DNA from: Ashinkailepas kermadecensis
Taxonomy: Eukaryota; Arthropoda; Thecostraca; Neolepadidae
Assembly (NCBI GenBank): GCA_034440615.1
Contig: JAOTOM010003704.1
Location: 62,001-126,000, forward strand
Direction of reading: 5' to 3'
DNA: 64,000 nucleotides
Below the pieces are notes generated by a model. It saw only the letters and a list, made by a program, of their open reading frames with translations. It made no database searches and was not told the DNA's origin. How positions within the stretch are numbered: the first letter of the stretch is position 1; each line of letters begins with the position of its first letter. Position numbers and translations under genes: made by a program. Shown one piece after another: positions 1 through 9,984 of the stretch.

Positions 1-6
1 TTCCCC

Positions 7-997
7 GTGATGTGGAAAAAGAGGAAAAAGGATACGGACCCATGCTCGCCAACGGACTCAGACTCGGATTTTCCTCCTCTGACCACACCCGACGGCCGTC
101 GCACGAACACAGACCTGGCCACTGATGCTCCCTCGATTGATGCAAATGTTGATGACCCGCGCCGAACTATTCCCCTCGATGACGCCATGGAAGCCCTTTG
201 CGCCTCGCCGACCCCTGCTCGTCCCAAGACCACGACCTCGCCTCGCAATCCAGACCAGACCATTACTCTCCACGCCGCTGACCCACGCTCGAACCAGACC
301 ACCTCCTCACAACTTGAACCTATCGAACCCTACCTCGACAGTGCTGGATTATACATCGTGGTAAAGCCTGTCGAGGAGTCCGTCTCCTTTCGTCGTGTCA
401 ACGTTTTCTGGCCAACCAAGCAACTCCTCGCCATTTGCTCCTTAGCCAATCCTGACATTGAAGCCCCAGCCAACGGAACCCTCGTCATTAAAACCCAAAC
501 CCGAGCCCAGACCAAAGCCCTCCTCCGTACCACCACATTTTGTGGTAAATCCGTGACAATTTCACTTCACTCCAATCGCTACTCCACCAAGGGCACCGTC
601 TTCGCGCCGGAGCTCCGCTTCATGTCTGAGGAAGATATTCAGGCGGAGCTCAGGCCGGAGGGGGTGACCCACGTCCGCCGCATCACATCTTTCAAAGATG
701 GCCAGAAACGTGACACGAGTCTCCTAGTCCTTACCTTGAACTCTACAACTCTTCCCAAGACCCTCCTCGCCGGCTACATCCGATTCCAAGTCCGTGTCTT
801 TATTCCCAATCCTCTCCGCTGTTTCAATTGCCAGCGCTTTGGGCATGGCAACAAGACCTGTCGGCTGTCGCCAAACAGCCCGCTGCCCAAAGTGTGGTGA
901 ATCATCCCATCCTGATTCCACCTGCTCGAAGCCTGTCCACTGTCTCAACTGCAACACATCCGACCACCTGACCACATCACCCCTCTGTCCAGTATGA
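7..997 (+). pseudogene. LINE copy 1 ORF1 (gag-like, CCHC zinc knuckles), frameshifted
   Basis: A nucleic-acid-binding ORF1 protein of the I/Jockey type. The frame opening at 7 is proline/threonine-rich and then reaches a conserved region ending in the first knuckle, CFNCQRFGHGNKTC, near 822-863. A frameshift just after this moves the reading into another frame, where the second knuckle (CPKCGESSHPDSTC) and third (CLNCNTSDHLTTSPLC) follow, ending at a TGA at 995-997. All three knuckles keep their zinc ligands, so the damage is a frameshift rather than ligand loss. The N-terminus may begin upstream of the window. Confidence 0.8.
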
Positions 998-1630
998 CGC
1001 AAGGAGAAGGAGGTCTGCGCTGTGAAGGCCACGACCGGGGTTCATACCCCCAGGCCCGACGGTCTGTCGAGGCCGCCTCTCCATCAACTAAAACTTACGC
1101 CCAGGCGGCCACCGTTGCTCCCCCCACACGTCGCGTCAACACTACTTCTGCCTCCATGCAAACAGACATGATTCCAGGTTTAGCTCCACCCAAAAAAAAC
1201 CTACTCCACTGACCACACCGACATAAACCACCCTGGCTCCCAACACTCAGACCACTCCGACACAAACCACCCTGGCTCCCGACACACAGACCACTCCGGC
1301 TCCCAACAAACGGACCACTCCAGGGAGGAGTGATAGGCCCCGCAGTCACTCCGCTGCGGGAGCAAATTCTCGTTCCCCGTCAGCGGGCCGCCGGTCCGGC
1401 CCGGTATGTCAAGCGCCGGCCGGCGCCCACGTGACCCGACCAACTCCCAGCCGGCGGGCATCCCCGCGGCAGTGGCCGACCGACGTGAGCCGACCGCCAA
1501 GGTCACCGGTCGGTCGGACGATTCAGGCGGGTCAACCGCCGCCGGACGCACCCAACCCACATGCCCGCCCGAGCTGCAATCGTGGCTGCGCCAGGCACCG
1601 AAAGGTGCCAACAAATATTAATTCGCACCA

Positions 1631-3640
1631 ATGTCCATATTTCTCCAATGGAATTGCCATAGTCTATTATCCAAATGGGCCGAAATGAAAGCTTTCTTTA
1701 GTATTCTCACACCTATTCTCATCGCACTGCAGGAAACCTGGTTCTTACCCACCGATACATATAATTTTAATATTTCAAATTATTCGCTGTACCGCCACGA
1801 CGAGGTACGTGAAACACACCGCAGTGGCGGTACCGCACTTTACATAAACAATGATTACACACATACACAAATTACACTTAATACACAATTACAAGCCTTA
1901 GCTTGTACATTGCGTTTACATGGTAGAAATATAGATGTGTGCTCCATCTATATTCCACCACACACCGACAACACAAATATTCTGACACATTTAGAAAACC
2001 TTATAGCACATTTCAAGAACCCTTTCATACTACTCGGAGACTTTAACGCACATAGCCTAGCCTGGGATCAAACACGTACACATAAAGACACTCGAGGACA
2101 CATCATTGAACAATTTTTAGACCGACATAATTTAGTATTAAACACAGGAGAAGCAACATTTTTTCACCTTGGACATAATACAAGAACAGCTATTGATTTA
2201 TCAATATGCTCTCCGACCCTGGCCAACGATTTTGACTGGACCATTGATACCGATATTCATGACAGCGACCACTACCCCATCAAATTAACACCGACATTTT
2301 CAACTGCGACCGATACCACACCCAGTTTCATCCCCCGCTGGAAAATTTCGAAGGCCGATTGGACAACATTTCAGGAACTTTCACATATTCAATACAACCC
2401 CAATAGTTCTCCCGTGGAAAACATCAACTTAATTACAAATACACTTATCGAAGCAGCATCTACTACAATTCCACTCACAAATCCTTTTGCAAAACGAAAG
2501 CCAGTACCTTGGTGGACTCCCGAAATTGCACGTGCCATTGCGGTAAGAAAAAGAGCATTTAGGAAATACCTCAGACACCCCGATCAACAACATTTAATTA
2601 TACGTAACCATGAACGAGCGAGGACACGCCGCATTATTCGCGATGCTAGGCGTTATTCATGGTCAGAATATTTAAAAGGGCTTACTTTTCGAACACCTTT
2701 AAGCCACATCTGGCAATTAATCCGCCGATTGTCCGGACGCACCCCATTTAAATCACTCCCGGCCCTCAAAATACAACACATCATCATTACAGATCCAAAA
2801 GCAGTAGTAAACACATTAGCGGACACCATGGCTCAGCATAGCTCGGATAACAATTACAGACCCGAATTCTTACAAAATGCATAATCCACTTTTCACACCG
2901 ATTTAGCACAATTCCATTCTGCCAACACTGAAACATACAATACTCCTTTTCAAATTTCAGAACTGGAGTCAGCCATTTCCTCCGCCGGCAATACTTCCGT
3001 AGGGCCCGACAATTTACATTATTCCTTCTTCAGACATTTACCAGATCACACCAAACATTGCATTTTGCACACATTTAATGCACTATGGACAACTCACGCC
3101 TTCCCCGAAACTTGGAAAGAATCTTTAATTATACCCATCCCAAAACCTGGCAAGGACCACAGTAACCCCACTAATTTTCGACCCATTTCACTCACCAGTT
3201 GTTTAGGAAAACGTTTTGAACGCATAGTCATCAAAAGACTGAACTGGCACCTGGAAACAAATTCCCTTCTATCTCCATTTCAATGTGGTTTTCGGCGAGG
3301 ACGCAGTACAATAGATCACCTTATTCGGCTAGAAACAGACATCCGCCAAGGCTACAAAAATATGTATTTTTAGACATCAGCAAAGCTTACGAGATGGTTT
3401 TCAAACCCGCATTACTTTTCAAAATTCAGCAAATCGGTATAAAAGGACATTTAGCTCATTATTTAGTAGGTTTTTTATCCGGTACTCGCCCATTTCACGT
3501 CAGGTGCCGGTCAGCCATTTCCGATCCACATATTCTGCAAAATGGACTACCACAGGGAAGCTGCATTTCACCAGTTTTATTCAACCTCATCATTAACGAC
3601 CTTTTCACCTGGAATTGTTCATGGGGATATTTATCAAGGG
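1631..3640 (+). pseudogene. LINE copy 1 ORF2 (EEP endonuclease plus partial reverse transcriptase)
   Basis: The ATG at 1631 opens directly into FLQWNCHSLLSKW, the usual EEP start. EEP motifs follow in order: LQETW, SGGTALYI, LLGDFNAHSLAWD and SDHYPI. The linker contains PWWTPEIARAI. A TAA at about 2882 interrupts the frame, which continues with RT motifs (PIPKPGKDHSNPTNFRPISLTS, read 3130-3210; CGFRRGRSTIDHL). A frameshift near 3350 falls inside RT motif A, and the other frame continues FLDISKAY and later GLPQGSCISPVLFN. Homology ends before the catalytic DD block. The element encoded nicking and target-primed reverse transcription but cannot do so now. Confidence 0.85.
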
Positions 3641-4079
3641 GTTCTTCAGAACATCCAAAGCCATAACATCCAGACATGTAAGTCCAATTACAAATTTTTT
3701 ATAAGACTAGCGAATTCCAAAGATGAAAGCTTCCAAGATTCAAAAAGTCCAAAATTCAAAAAGTCTAAAAACGTAATATCCAACGATAGATTTTCATAAG
3801 TTCATTGGCTCACAAATACCCCTTTCATAAATGCTCAAATGTGCCAGATTTGGTTTCATAAATGCTAAAAGTTGCCAAATAACTTCTAAAAATACACGAT
3901 ACAGGGTGAGCTAACAAGTACCCCAAGCTCATAAGTATCCCATTTCATAAGCGCTAAAAATATGTCTGAATTATACCGCTAACGTCCAACGTAAACGCCC
4001 AACGGCACCAGAGTTTACCTGCGTACCGACAGATGGCGGGAGCCTGCGGTGGATGCATTGTTCCGGTCATACTGTATGT

Positions 4080-4332
4080 ATCTCCATAGGCAACTTTAGT
4101 AAAAATGCCTACTAAACTTCCGGAAGTTTAGTAAATATTCCTACTAAATTCACTTCCCCTCTTAGTAAATATACCTACGAAACTCTCTCGAGGATGTTTT
4201 CATATATCTCCATGGGCAACTTTATTAACAATGCCTACTATAAACTTCCAGAAGGTTAGAAAACAAATTATAATAAACGCACTTCTCCTCTTAGTAAATA
4301 TACCTACTAAACTCTTTCGAAGATATGTTGGT
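4080..4332. repeat. Tandem duplication of about 126 bp, two diverged copies
   Basis: Copy one starts at 4080 (ATCTCCATAGGCAACTTTAG) and copy two at 4206 (ATCTCCATGGGCAACTTTAT). Both continue with a block rich in 'CCTACTA' and 'CTCTTAGTAAATATACCTAC'. The copies differ by scattered substitutions and small indels. The rest of 3641-4830 is AT-rich, with repeated 'TTTCATAAATGCTAAAA'-like words, and I see no gene in it. Confidence 0.6.
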
Positions 4333-4904
4333 ATTGTAGAAGTAATCTGGCAATTTTTAGCACTATGAAACAAAATCTGGCATATTTCAGCACTTCAATT
4401 TTATCTTTATTTCACTTTGATCAATTTTCAATATTCAATAACATATTTTGTAAGTTATAGTTTGTGTGTTTTAGGGTGCGTTCTTTGTCTCCTTCATTCC
4501 GCGGATTCCGTAGACTGTGACGTAGGATATTTCGTGGACTGCAGCCACGGAACGTTCTGTGAAATTTCGCGCCGGATTACTTATGTGAGCCATTTGTGTC
4601 GCTTTTCACAAACCTTCCTACTAATTCGTATGATTAGCATTCATTGCATGCTGTTACATTAAAGCAATGTGGTTGAATCACTTTTTGGCAACACCAGTAA
4701 TTATACAAAGCTCTGAACTATGATCTTATTGTTACTGGCCACTGATGCCTAATTTAATGCTCATGGTGTCAACAATAAAAAGGATAAAAATGCGAAACTA
4801 TTCTGAAATGGCTCGTGTTCTAGGTAGATGAATGTCAGACATGTCCAGGGCAGGCTATGACAGGCATGTCAAGGGCAGGGATGAAATTTGCATTGGTCAT
4901 TGCG

Positions 4905-5262
4905 CAGTGAACATGCCGACAGCGGACCGACGTCGTTTCGCTATCTGGACGCCAGTGGCCTACTGTCGGCTGAGGAGTGGAATGTCCGCCAAGCCGATAT
5001 GCAGCCGAAACCCAGCCAACGTGGGACCACTGCCAGCTGCTGTCAGGACGCTTGGGGCCGCTGTCGGCTCGGTAGTGGGATGTCTGACAACGGCCCGACG
5101 TCAGCCGGCCGCTATTGATATGCCGAATTCAACCCGACATATGTTGATATTCCAGATCAGTATGCCGATGTCGGGCCGAGAGCGGTCCGATGTCGGCATA
5201 CCGTTTACGAGATGTCGAGCTCGCTCCGACACGTGCGGACAGCGGGTCAACATCGGCATGTT
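4905..5262. repeat. CpG-rich cluster of degenerate TGTCGG / CCGACA boxes
   Basis: About 360 bp in which hexamers of the form TGTCGG, CCGACA, CCGACG and GTCGGC recur on both strands at irregular spacing of roughly 10-25 bp, often as inverted pairs (for example ATGTCGGGCC...GGTCCGATGTCGGCAT near 5166-5201). Reading frames cross it, but their translations look like repeat translation, with no domain. It resembles an old, degenerate inverted/tandem repeat rather than a gene. Confidence 0.5.
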
Positions 5263-5289
5263 TACTGGGTGGAGATGCAAATAATCGGA

Positions 5290-6069
5290 AAAAGAAGTTT
5301 CTGAAGGTAGTGTCTAGCTTACTGCTGTTTCACCTCAACAGTTGAGAATTTGACCACACTGCAACTGAAAACCCTCGCCGGTGGGAACATGGCATTTATT
5401 AGTGACATCTTCGCACAAACTAGCCCAATCGTAATCCATTCTACAACTTTACTTGCGAATTTACAATGTCTTCCTTGGCCCGCACATCACTTCCAATGTG
5501 CGTCGCCATCTTGGAGAAACCGCACAGAACGGGGCTGGACAGTTTTTTTCAGTCCGCGCGTTCCCCGGGGAATCCACGAAATCTGGCCGCGGAATTCGTG
5601 CGGAATGGACAAGAACGACAGATGACGTCAGAGTCCACGAATTCCTGGACGGAAGGTGACAAAGAACGCGGCCTTAGTTGGTTTTAGTTAAAATCTGATT
5701 CGGTGTTTTCAAATGACGTCACAGGGAAATGCGTCCGCCACAAGTCCGCCATGATTGGAACCACACTACAGAAAACGCCGCCGATGACACATTCGGTGGC
5801 GCATGCTGGAGACGCGTTCTGAGTTAGATCATTTCCAACAGCAAATTTTGGGTAAGTTTAGACTAGTTTCAAGCTATGGTGAAATTGTGCGATTTTTTCA
5901 TTGTTCGAGGAAGTGAAATGAGGAGAAAGCTCGAACATTCCTCCGGTTCCGGAATGATATAACCACTGCTGTAGTAAAACCCTTTTACTCCTCAGCATTA
6001 TAATCATATCTCCTCAACAGGGTGCAAAGCAGGGAAGTGGATATCGATGAAAGGTTCAGTAGTAGATGT
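5290..6069. other. Unassigned, moderately GC-rich stretch with promoter-like words
   Basis: No coding region is recognised. A GCCATCTTGG word (YY1-like) sits near 5507, TGACGTCA-type words near 5622 and 5714, and CCGCCATGATTGG near 5748. The composition between 5480 and 5850 is richer in CpG than the flanks. This could be a promoter remnant or transposon sequence; no downstream exon could be tied to it. Confidence 0.25.
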
Positions 6070-6077
6070 CCTAATTA

Positions 6078-7078
6078 AGGTGTTTTTTTCTTAAAAGGTG
6101 TGGAATTTCAGGATTTTTTTTGCGGAATATCATGTTTATGAACGTGATTCGGAAGATGCGATCATTCGTTTTCTCCGTAAATGCTTACGTCTCGGTTAAT
6201 CTTAGTGACAATATCTATAATGCACAATATATGCCACACCGCTGTTGTTTGTTGCATAATTTATCCATCCCTCACCTGGCACTTCTCAGACGTGATTAAA
6301 GGGGCATTCAACACTTGTTCACGTCGAAAACGCTTCATTTCCGCCTCTTTGCCACATAGATGACACGCCGATACTACTCCACCAGAATGCTGAAAAAACT
6401 AAGCGGAGCACGGCTCGAGGCCGTGTGTACAGATGACGTCACGATAAATATTACGCTTGTGTTTTTAAATTATAATATATGAGTTTATATTAGTTTAGAT
6501 AAGAGTAGATTGTATTACGTTAGGTTGGGTTAGGTTTTCCTATTTGGCACAAATGATCAATTCTGGTCGAAGCGCCCTAAAGCCCAAATAACTAACTAAC
6601 TAGGTTTTCCTATTTAATTATGAATTATCATACTATTTGTTGGAAGTCGTGAGGCAAGACGAGGCCGAGCAGAAGCCGGCTGCTCTCTGAGCCGTGCTGC
6701 ATGTTTATATATCGCCTTGGCCGTGCTGTGTTTAGTTTTTTTCGGCATTGTGGTGGAAAAGTAGGGTGTCATCTATGTGGCAAAGAGGTGGAAAACAAGC
6801 ATTTTCGATGTGAAAAAGTGCTGAATCAACTGCGTGAAGTGTTGAATGTCCCTTTAATCACGTCTGAGAAGTGCCAGGTGAGGGATGGATAAATTATGCA
6901 ACAAAGAGCAGCGGTGTGGCATATATGGCGCATTATAGATATTATTGCTAAGATTAACTGAGACGTAAGCATTTATGGAGAAAACGAATGATCACATCTT
7001 CCGAATCACGTTCATAAACATCATATTCCGCAAAATAAATCCTAAAATTCCAAGAACACCTTTTAAGAAAAATTTACC
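6078..7078. mobile_element. Foldback DNA transposon FB-A with long inverted termini and 8-bp TSD
   Basis: The outer ends are GGTGTTTTTTTCTTAAAAGG on the left and, as reverse complement, GGTAAATTTTTCTTAAAAGG on the right. Homology between the arms continues inward for about 300 bp (the left arm word TTATCCATCCCTCACCTGGC returns inverted near 6868-6890). The element is flanked by the perfect 8-bp duplication CTAATTAA at 6070-6077 and 7079-7086. There is no transposase, so it is non-autonomous. The terminal GGTAAATTT and 8-bp TSD match the element at 45203-46279. A mini-SINE is nested at 6546-6600. Confidence 0.8.
6546..6600 (+). mobile_element. Mini-SINE copy 1 (55 bp), nested in FB-A
   Basis: The element contains the family core GGTCGAAGCGCCCTAAAGCC and ends in AACTAACTAAC. 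It is flanked by a perfect 15-bp direct repeat, TAGGTTTTCCTATTT, at 6531-6545 and 6601-6615. The length of the duplication and the short-repeat tail point to target-primed retroposition. Confidence 0.85.
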
Positions 7079-7469
7079 CTAATTAATGTAGTGGTTTTGA
7101 CCTACAACCATAATTAATATTTTCCTTCAAATGTCTTTAAATCATCCACAAATGGCATTGAAGCACTGTAATCACAAAATAGAAAGTGCCAGATGGATGA
7201 TCTCAGTAACTACCTGTATGGATTTTTTGTGAAAATAGCTCTAAGGTAAACTTTGACATTGATTTTGTGCCCATTGAGTAATTTCCAGCCAATATAATTA
7301 GGTAAAAAGTCAAAAATGAGGGATTGCAATTCTAGATTTTCCCAATGGATGACATAAGACAAGACATAAAAGATCAGTGCAACTATGAGCCACAAGGGCC
7401 CTTTTTGGTTGTACGACAATGAACTAGTTGCCCACCAAATCTATTGATCAGCTCTCCCTGGAATACTGA

Positions 7470-8805
7470 AAAGCAAGCCCTATATTCTTATAATGATTGT
7501 CTATGCTGTTTTACAAGATGTTCAGTGTGCTGCTACTGACAATGGTTTCTGGCAGCTGTTTCCAATGTTCTACTGCCCTGTTGGTGAAGAAAGACTGTCT
7601 TAACCTTGTCCTGCTGTGATTATCTTTGATTTTGAACTGATGACCTCTAATTGCATCATTTCTGTTAAATTCAAACATTTCCCTGAGATATCCCTGTTCC
7701 TGACCATGAACAAATCTAAAGACCTTGATGAGATCTCTTCTCAGCCTTCTATATCTAAGTGAAAACATACAATTTCTTCAATCTTTCATCATATGCCAAG
7801 TTGCTTATACCATTAACCATTTTTATTGTACTCTTTTGTACTCTCTCTCTCTCTAAAAGCCAACAATCTTTTTCATAACTAGGGGACCAAGCTTGGACAC
7901 AGTATTCCAAATGTGGCCTGACATATGCACATTAAAGCTTCCTGATGACATTCCTATTTATTTCCCCAAGCATTCTTAGTGCCTTCTTCCTGGCTTCTTT
8001 GGTCTGTTTTGTTGCCCTCAGTTTTGTGTTCAAAATAACACCTAAGTCATTCTGCTGAATCACATAGTTCTTGGCCACCCATCAAGTATGGAGCCTTCAT
8101 ATGCTGCCTACCTACATGCATGATTTTGCACTTATCAAAATTAAATTTCATATGCCATTTTTCCGACCACTTCACAAGTTCGTCTAAATCTTTATGCAGC
8201 AAGACCTGCTCATTGTGTCCTGTTATTGCCCTAAAGACCTTCAAATCATCTGCAAATTTCAAAACCTTACTGCTTAGGCCACTTTCAATGTTATTTACAA
8301 ATATAATTAACAATAGTGGCCCTGGTACGGAGCCATGGGGGACTCCACTAAGAACATTTTGCCATGATGACTTTGTACCATTTAGTATCACTCTCTGCTG
8401 TGTATGTGAAAGCCACAACTCTATCCATTTTAGGATGCTACCTACAATACCATGGATCTGCAGCTGCATCATTAACCATTTATGGGGTACCTTGTCAAAG
8501 GCCTTACTAAAGTCAAGATATGCTACATCAACCTGATTTCCCTGATCAAATTGTTCTCTAGTAAAATTCCAAAAGTCCAAGAGATTTGTGAGACATGATC
8601 GCCCTTTTCTAAACCCATGTTGAGTAACTTGAATGAATCTGTTTCCTTCCAGAAAACTAACTATTCTGTCCTTGATAATTGATTCAAGTACCTTGCAGAC
8701 TAGGGATGTGAGGCTTACTGGCCTATAGTTTTCAACTTTCCCTCTTTCTCCTGTCTTGAAAATAGGAACTACATTTTCCCTTTTCCAAACTGTTGAGTCC
8801 AATCA
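7470..8805 (-). mobile_element. CR1/L2-type LINE fragment, minus strand, broken
   Basis: Read on the minus strand, 8802-8047 encodes RT of the CR1/L2 type: YRPVSLTSLVCKVLES, HGFRKGRSCLTNLL, AYLDFSKAFDKVPH, GVPHGSVPGPLL (the Q of the usual PQG is H here) and the catalytic FADD at about 8260. The same strand at 7768-7511 encodes the C-terminal part (YRRLRRDLIKVFRFVHG, FTNRAVEHWKQLPE). Between them lies decayed sequence. The EN and ORF1 regions are absent, as in a typical 5'-truncated copy. Confidence 0.85.
8047..8802 (-). pseudogene. Reverse transcriptase domain of CR1/L2-type LINE
   Basis: A 251-residue open stretch covering RT palm and fingers. Visible motifs include FDKVPHKWL (motif A region), GVPHGSVPGPLL (motif B region) and KFADDLKVF (motif C with both catalytic aspartates), then KWHMKFNFDKCKIMHVG. 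The start is arbitrary because the copy is truncated. It runs opposite to the related copy at 10145-11890. Confidence 0.8.
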
Positions 8806-8821
8806 TGATCTACAAAGGTGA

Positions 8822-9826
8822 GTTATAAACTTGGAGATCAAGGTAAATTTCTATTTTTTGGAATTTTTTTATTAGGATGCTTTTTGACGTGACTAAGACA
8901 ATGCGACCACTCATTTTCTCAGCAAATGATTACTTTTAAGTCAATGCAGGTCTATACAATTAATGACATCATAGGCACAGGTCTGCTACTTATAGCCTTG
9001 ATGCTTCAAAAAGAAAATTTTGAATCTTGCATCAGGGGAATTCCTAAAAAACAAGCACTGGCAGACCTTGGAACAATGTGAGCAAATAACTCTGCTGGTA
9101 ACGGCACTGTGTTGTAGGAAACAAATTATAAATTGTGTTTGTCTTTTAATTAGCTTAATAATTATCTGAGATACTGGAGCACAACCTGTGCACCAGGATG
9201 CTAAGCATGCATTGATATGAGTGGTGCACATGGCTGTGTATGGTTTGTCTACCAACTACTAAATAAGTAAATCATAGAATAAATAAAATAACCTAACCTA
9301 ACCTAGACTAAGATAATGTAGCAAGATATATAAAATGTATTATAGCATAATATAATCTAACCTAACCTAACCTAACCATTAAACCAGAATTATCCCAAAC
9401 AAACTTCCACTATGACGTCATCAAAGCTTGAGGACATTGCTAGCACTGCTGTTAATGGTAACAGCACCGCAAGGAACTTCCAGCCTTGATCGAAGGTTTT
9501 GGACGTGTCTGGCTGCAAATATTAATTGTTGGGAATTAATATGGAATTAAGCCAAAAACATAAGATTTTCAATGTCAATGAGTATTGAATCTAGTGCATG
9601 AAGTGTTGAATTTCTTTATCATGTATGTGACACTCAAGGTACAGATAATTATACGAGACATGCTATATTTGTAGAGTGAAGATTTTGGTCCTGTTTTTCT
9701 TTGCCAACTGAAAAGTAATCATTTGCTGAGAAAATGAGTGGTCGCATCGTCATTTTCACGTTAAAAGTGTATTAAAAAACAAAATTCTAAAGAATCAAAA
9801 TTTACCTTCATCTCCAATTATACCAA
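8822..9826. mobile_element. Foldback DNA transposon FB-B between two CR1 fragments
   Basis: The outer blocks CTTGGAGATCAAGGTAAATT (left) and, inverted, TTGGAGATGAAGGTAAATTT (right) form terminal repeats. The inner blocks GCGACCACTCATTTTCTCAG (left) and CTGAGAAAATGAGTGGTCGC (right) are also inverted. TTAGG/CCTAA blocks lie in the middle at 9293-9308 and 9357-9377, and a TGACGTCA word at 9412. The copy at 31286-33027 is the same element in the opposite orientation. No transposase is seen and no clear TSD was found here. Confidence 0.65.
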
Positions 9827-9984
9827 GAATTGTGCCAAACACACACTGATCAATGTCTTTTCAGCATATAAAATCTGTTCAGGCAGCTAAGACAAAAATT
9901 AACATGAAATGTAGAAATCCATCACATCAAAATTCAATTAGAGATGGGTGATATATTTGTAGGATGGCTGAAAGATTGGTTCAT

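Larger units (their letters stand above)
1..3640 (+). mobile_element. I/Jockey-like non-LTR retrotransposon (LINE copy 1), decayed, truncated
   Basis: A non-LTR element with two reading frames. ORF1 carries CCHC zinc knuckles. ORF2 carries an endonuclease/exonuclease/phosphatase (EEP) domain followed by reverse transcriptase. The left end may continue beyond the window. Coding homology stops near 3620, just after the RT block containing GLPQGSCISPVLFNL, so the FADD/YADD catalytic block and everything downstream are missing. Stops and frameshifts in both ORFs make it inactive. The clade (I or Jockey-like) is judged from the multi-knuckle ORF1 and the EEP style; a phylogeny would be needed to place it. 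Confidence 0.85.

Noticed and set aside
4832..5284. 150-codon open frame
   Set aside because: It covers the degenerate TGTCGG box cluster; composition is repeat-like and no domain is visible.
9357..9377. Interstitial telomere
   Set aside because: Only four to five pentamers, and they recur at the same internal position of a foldback transposon family.
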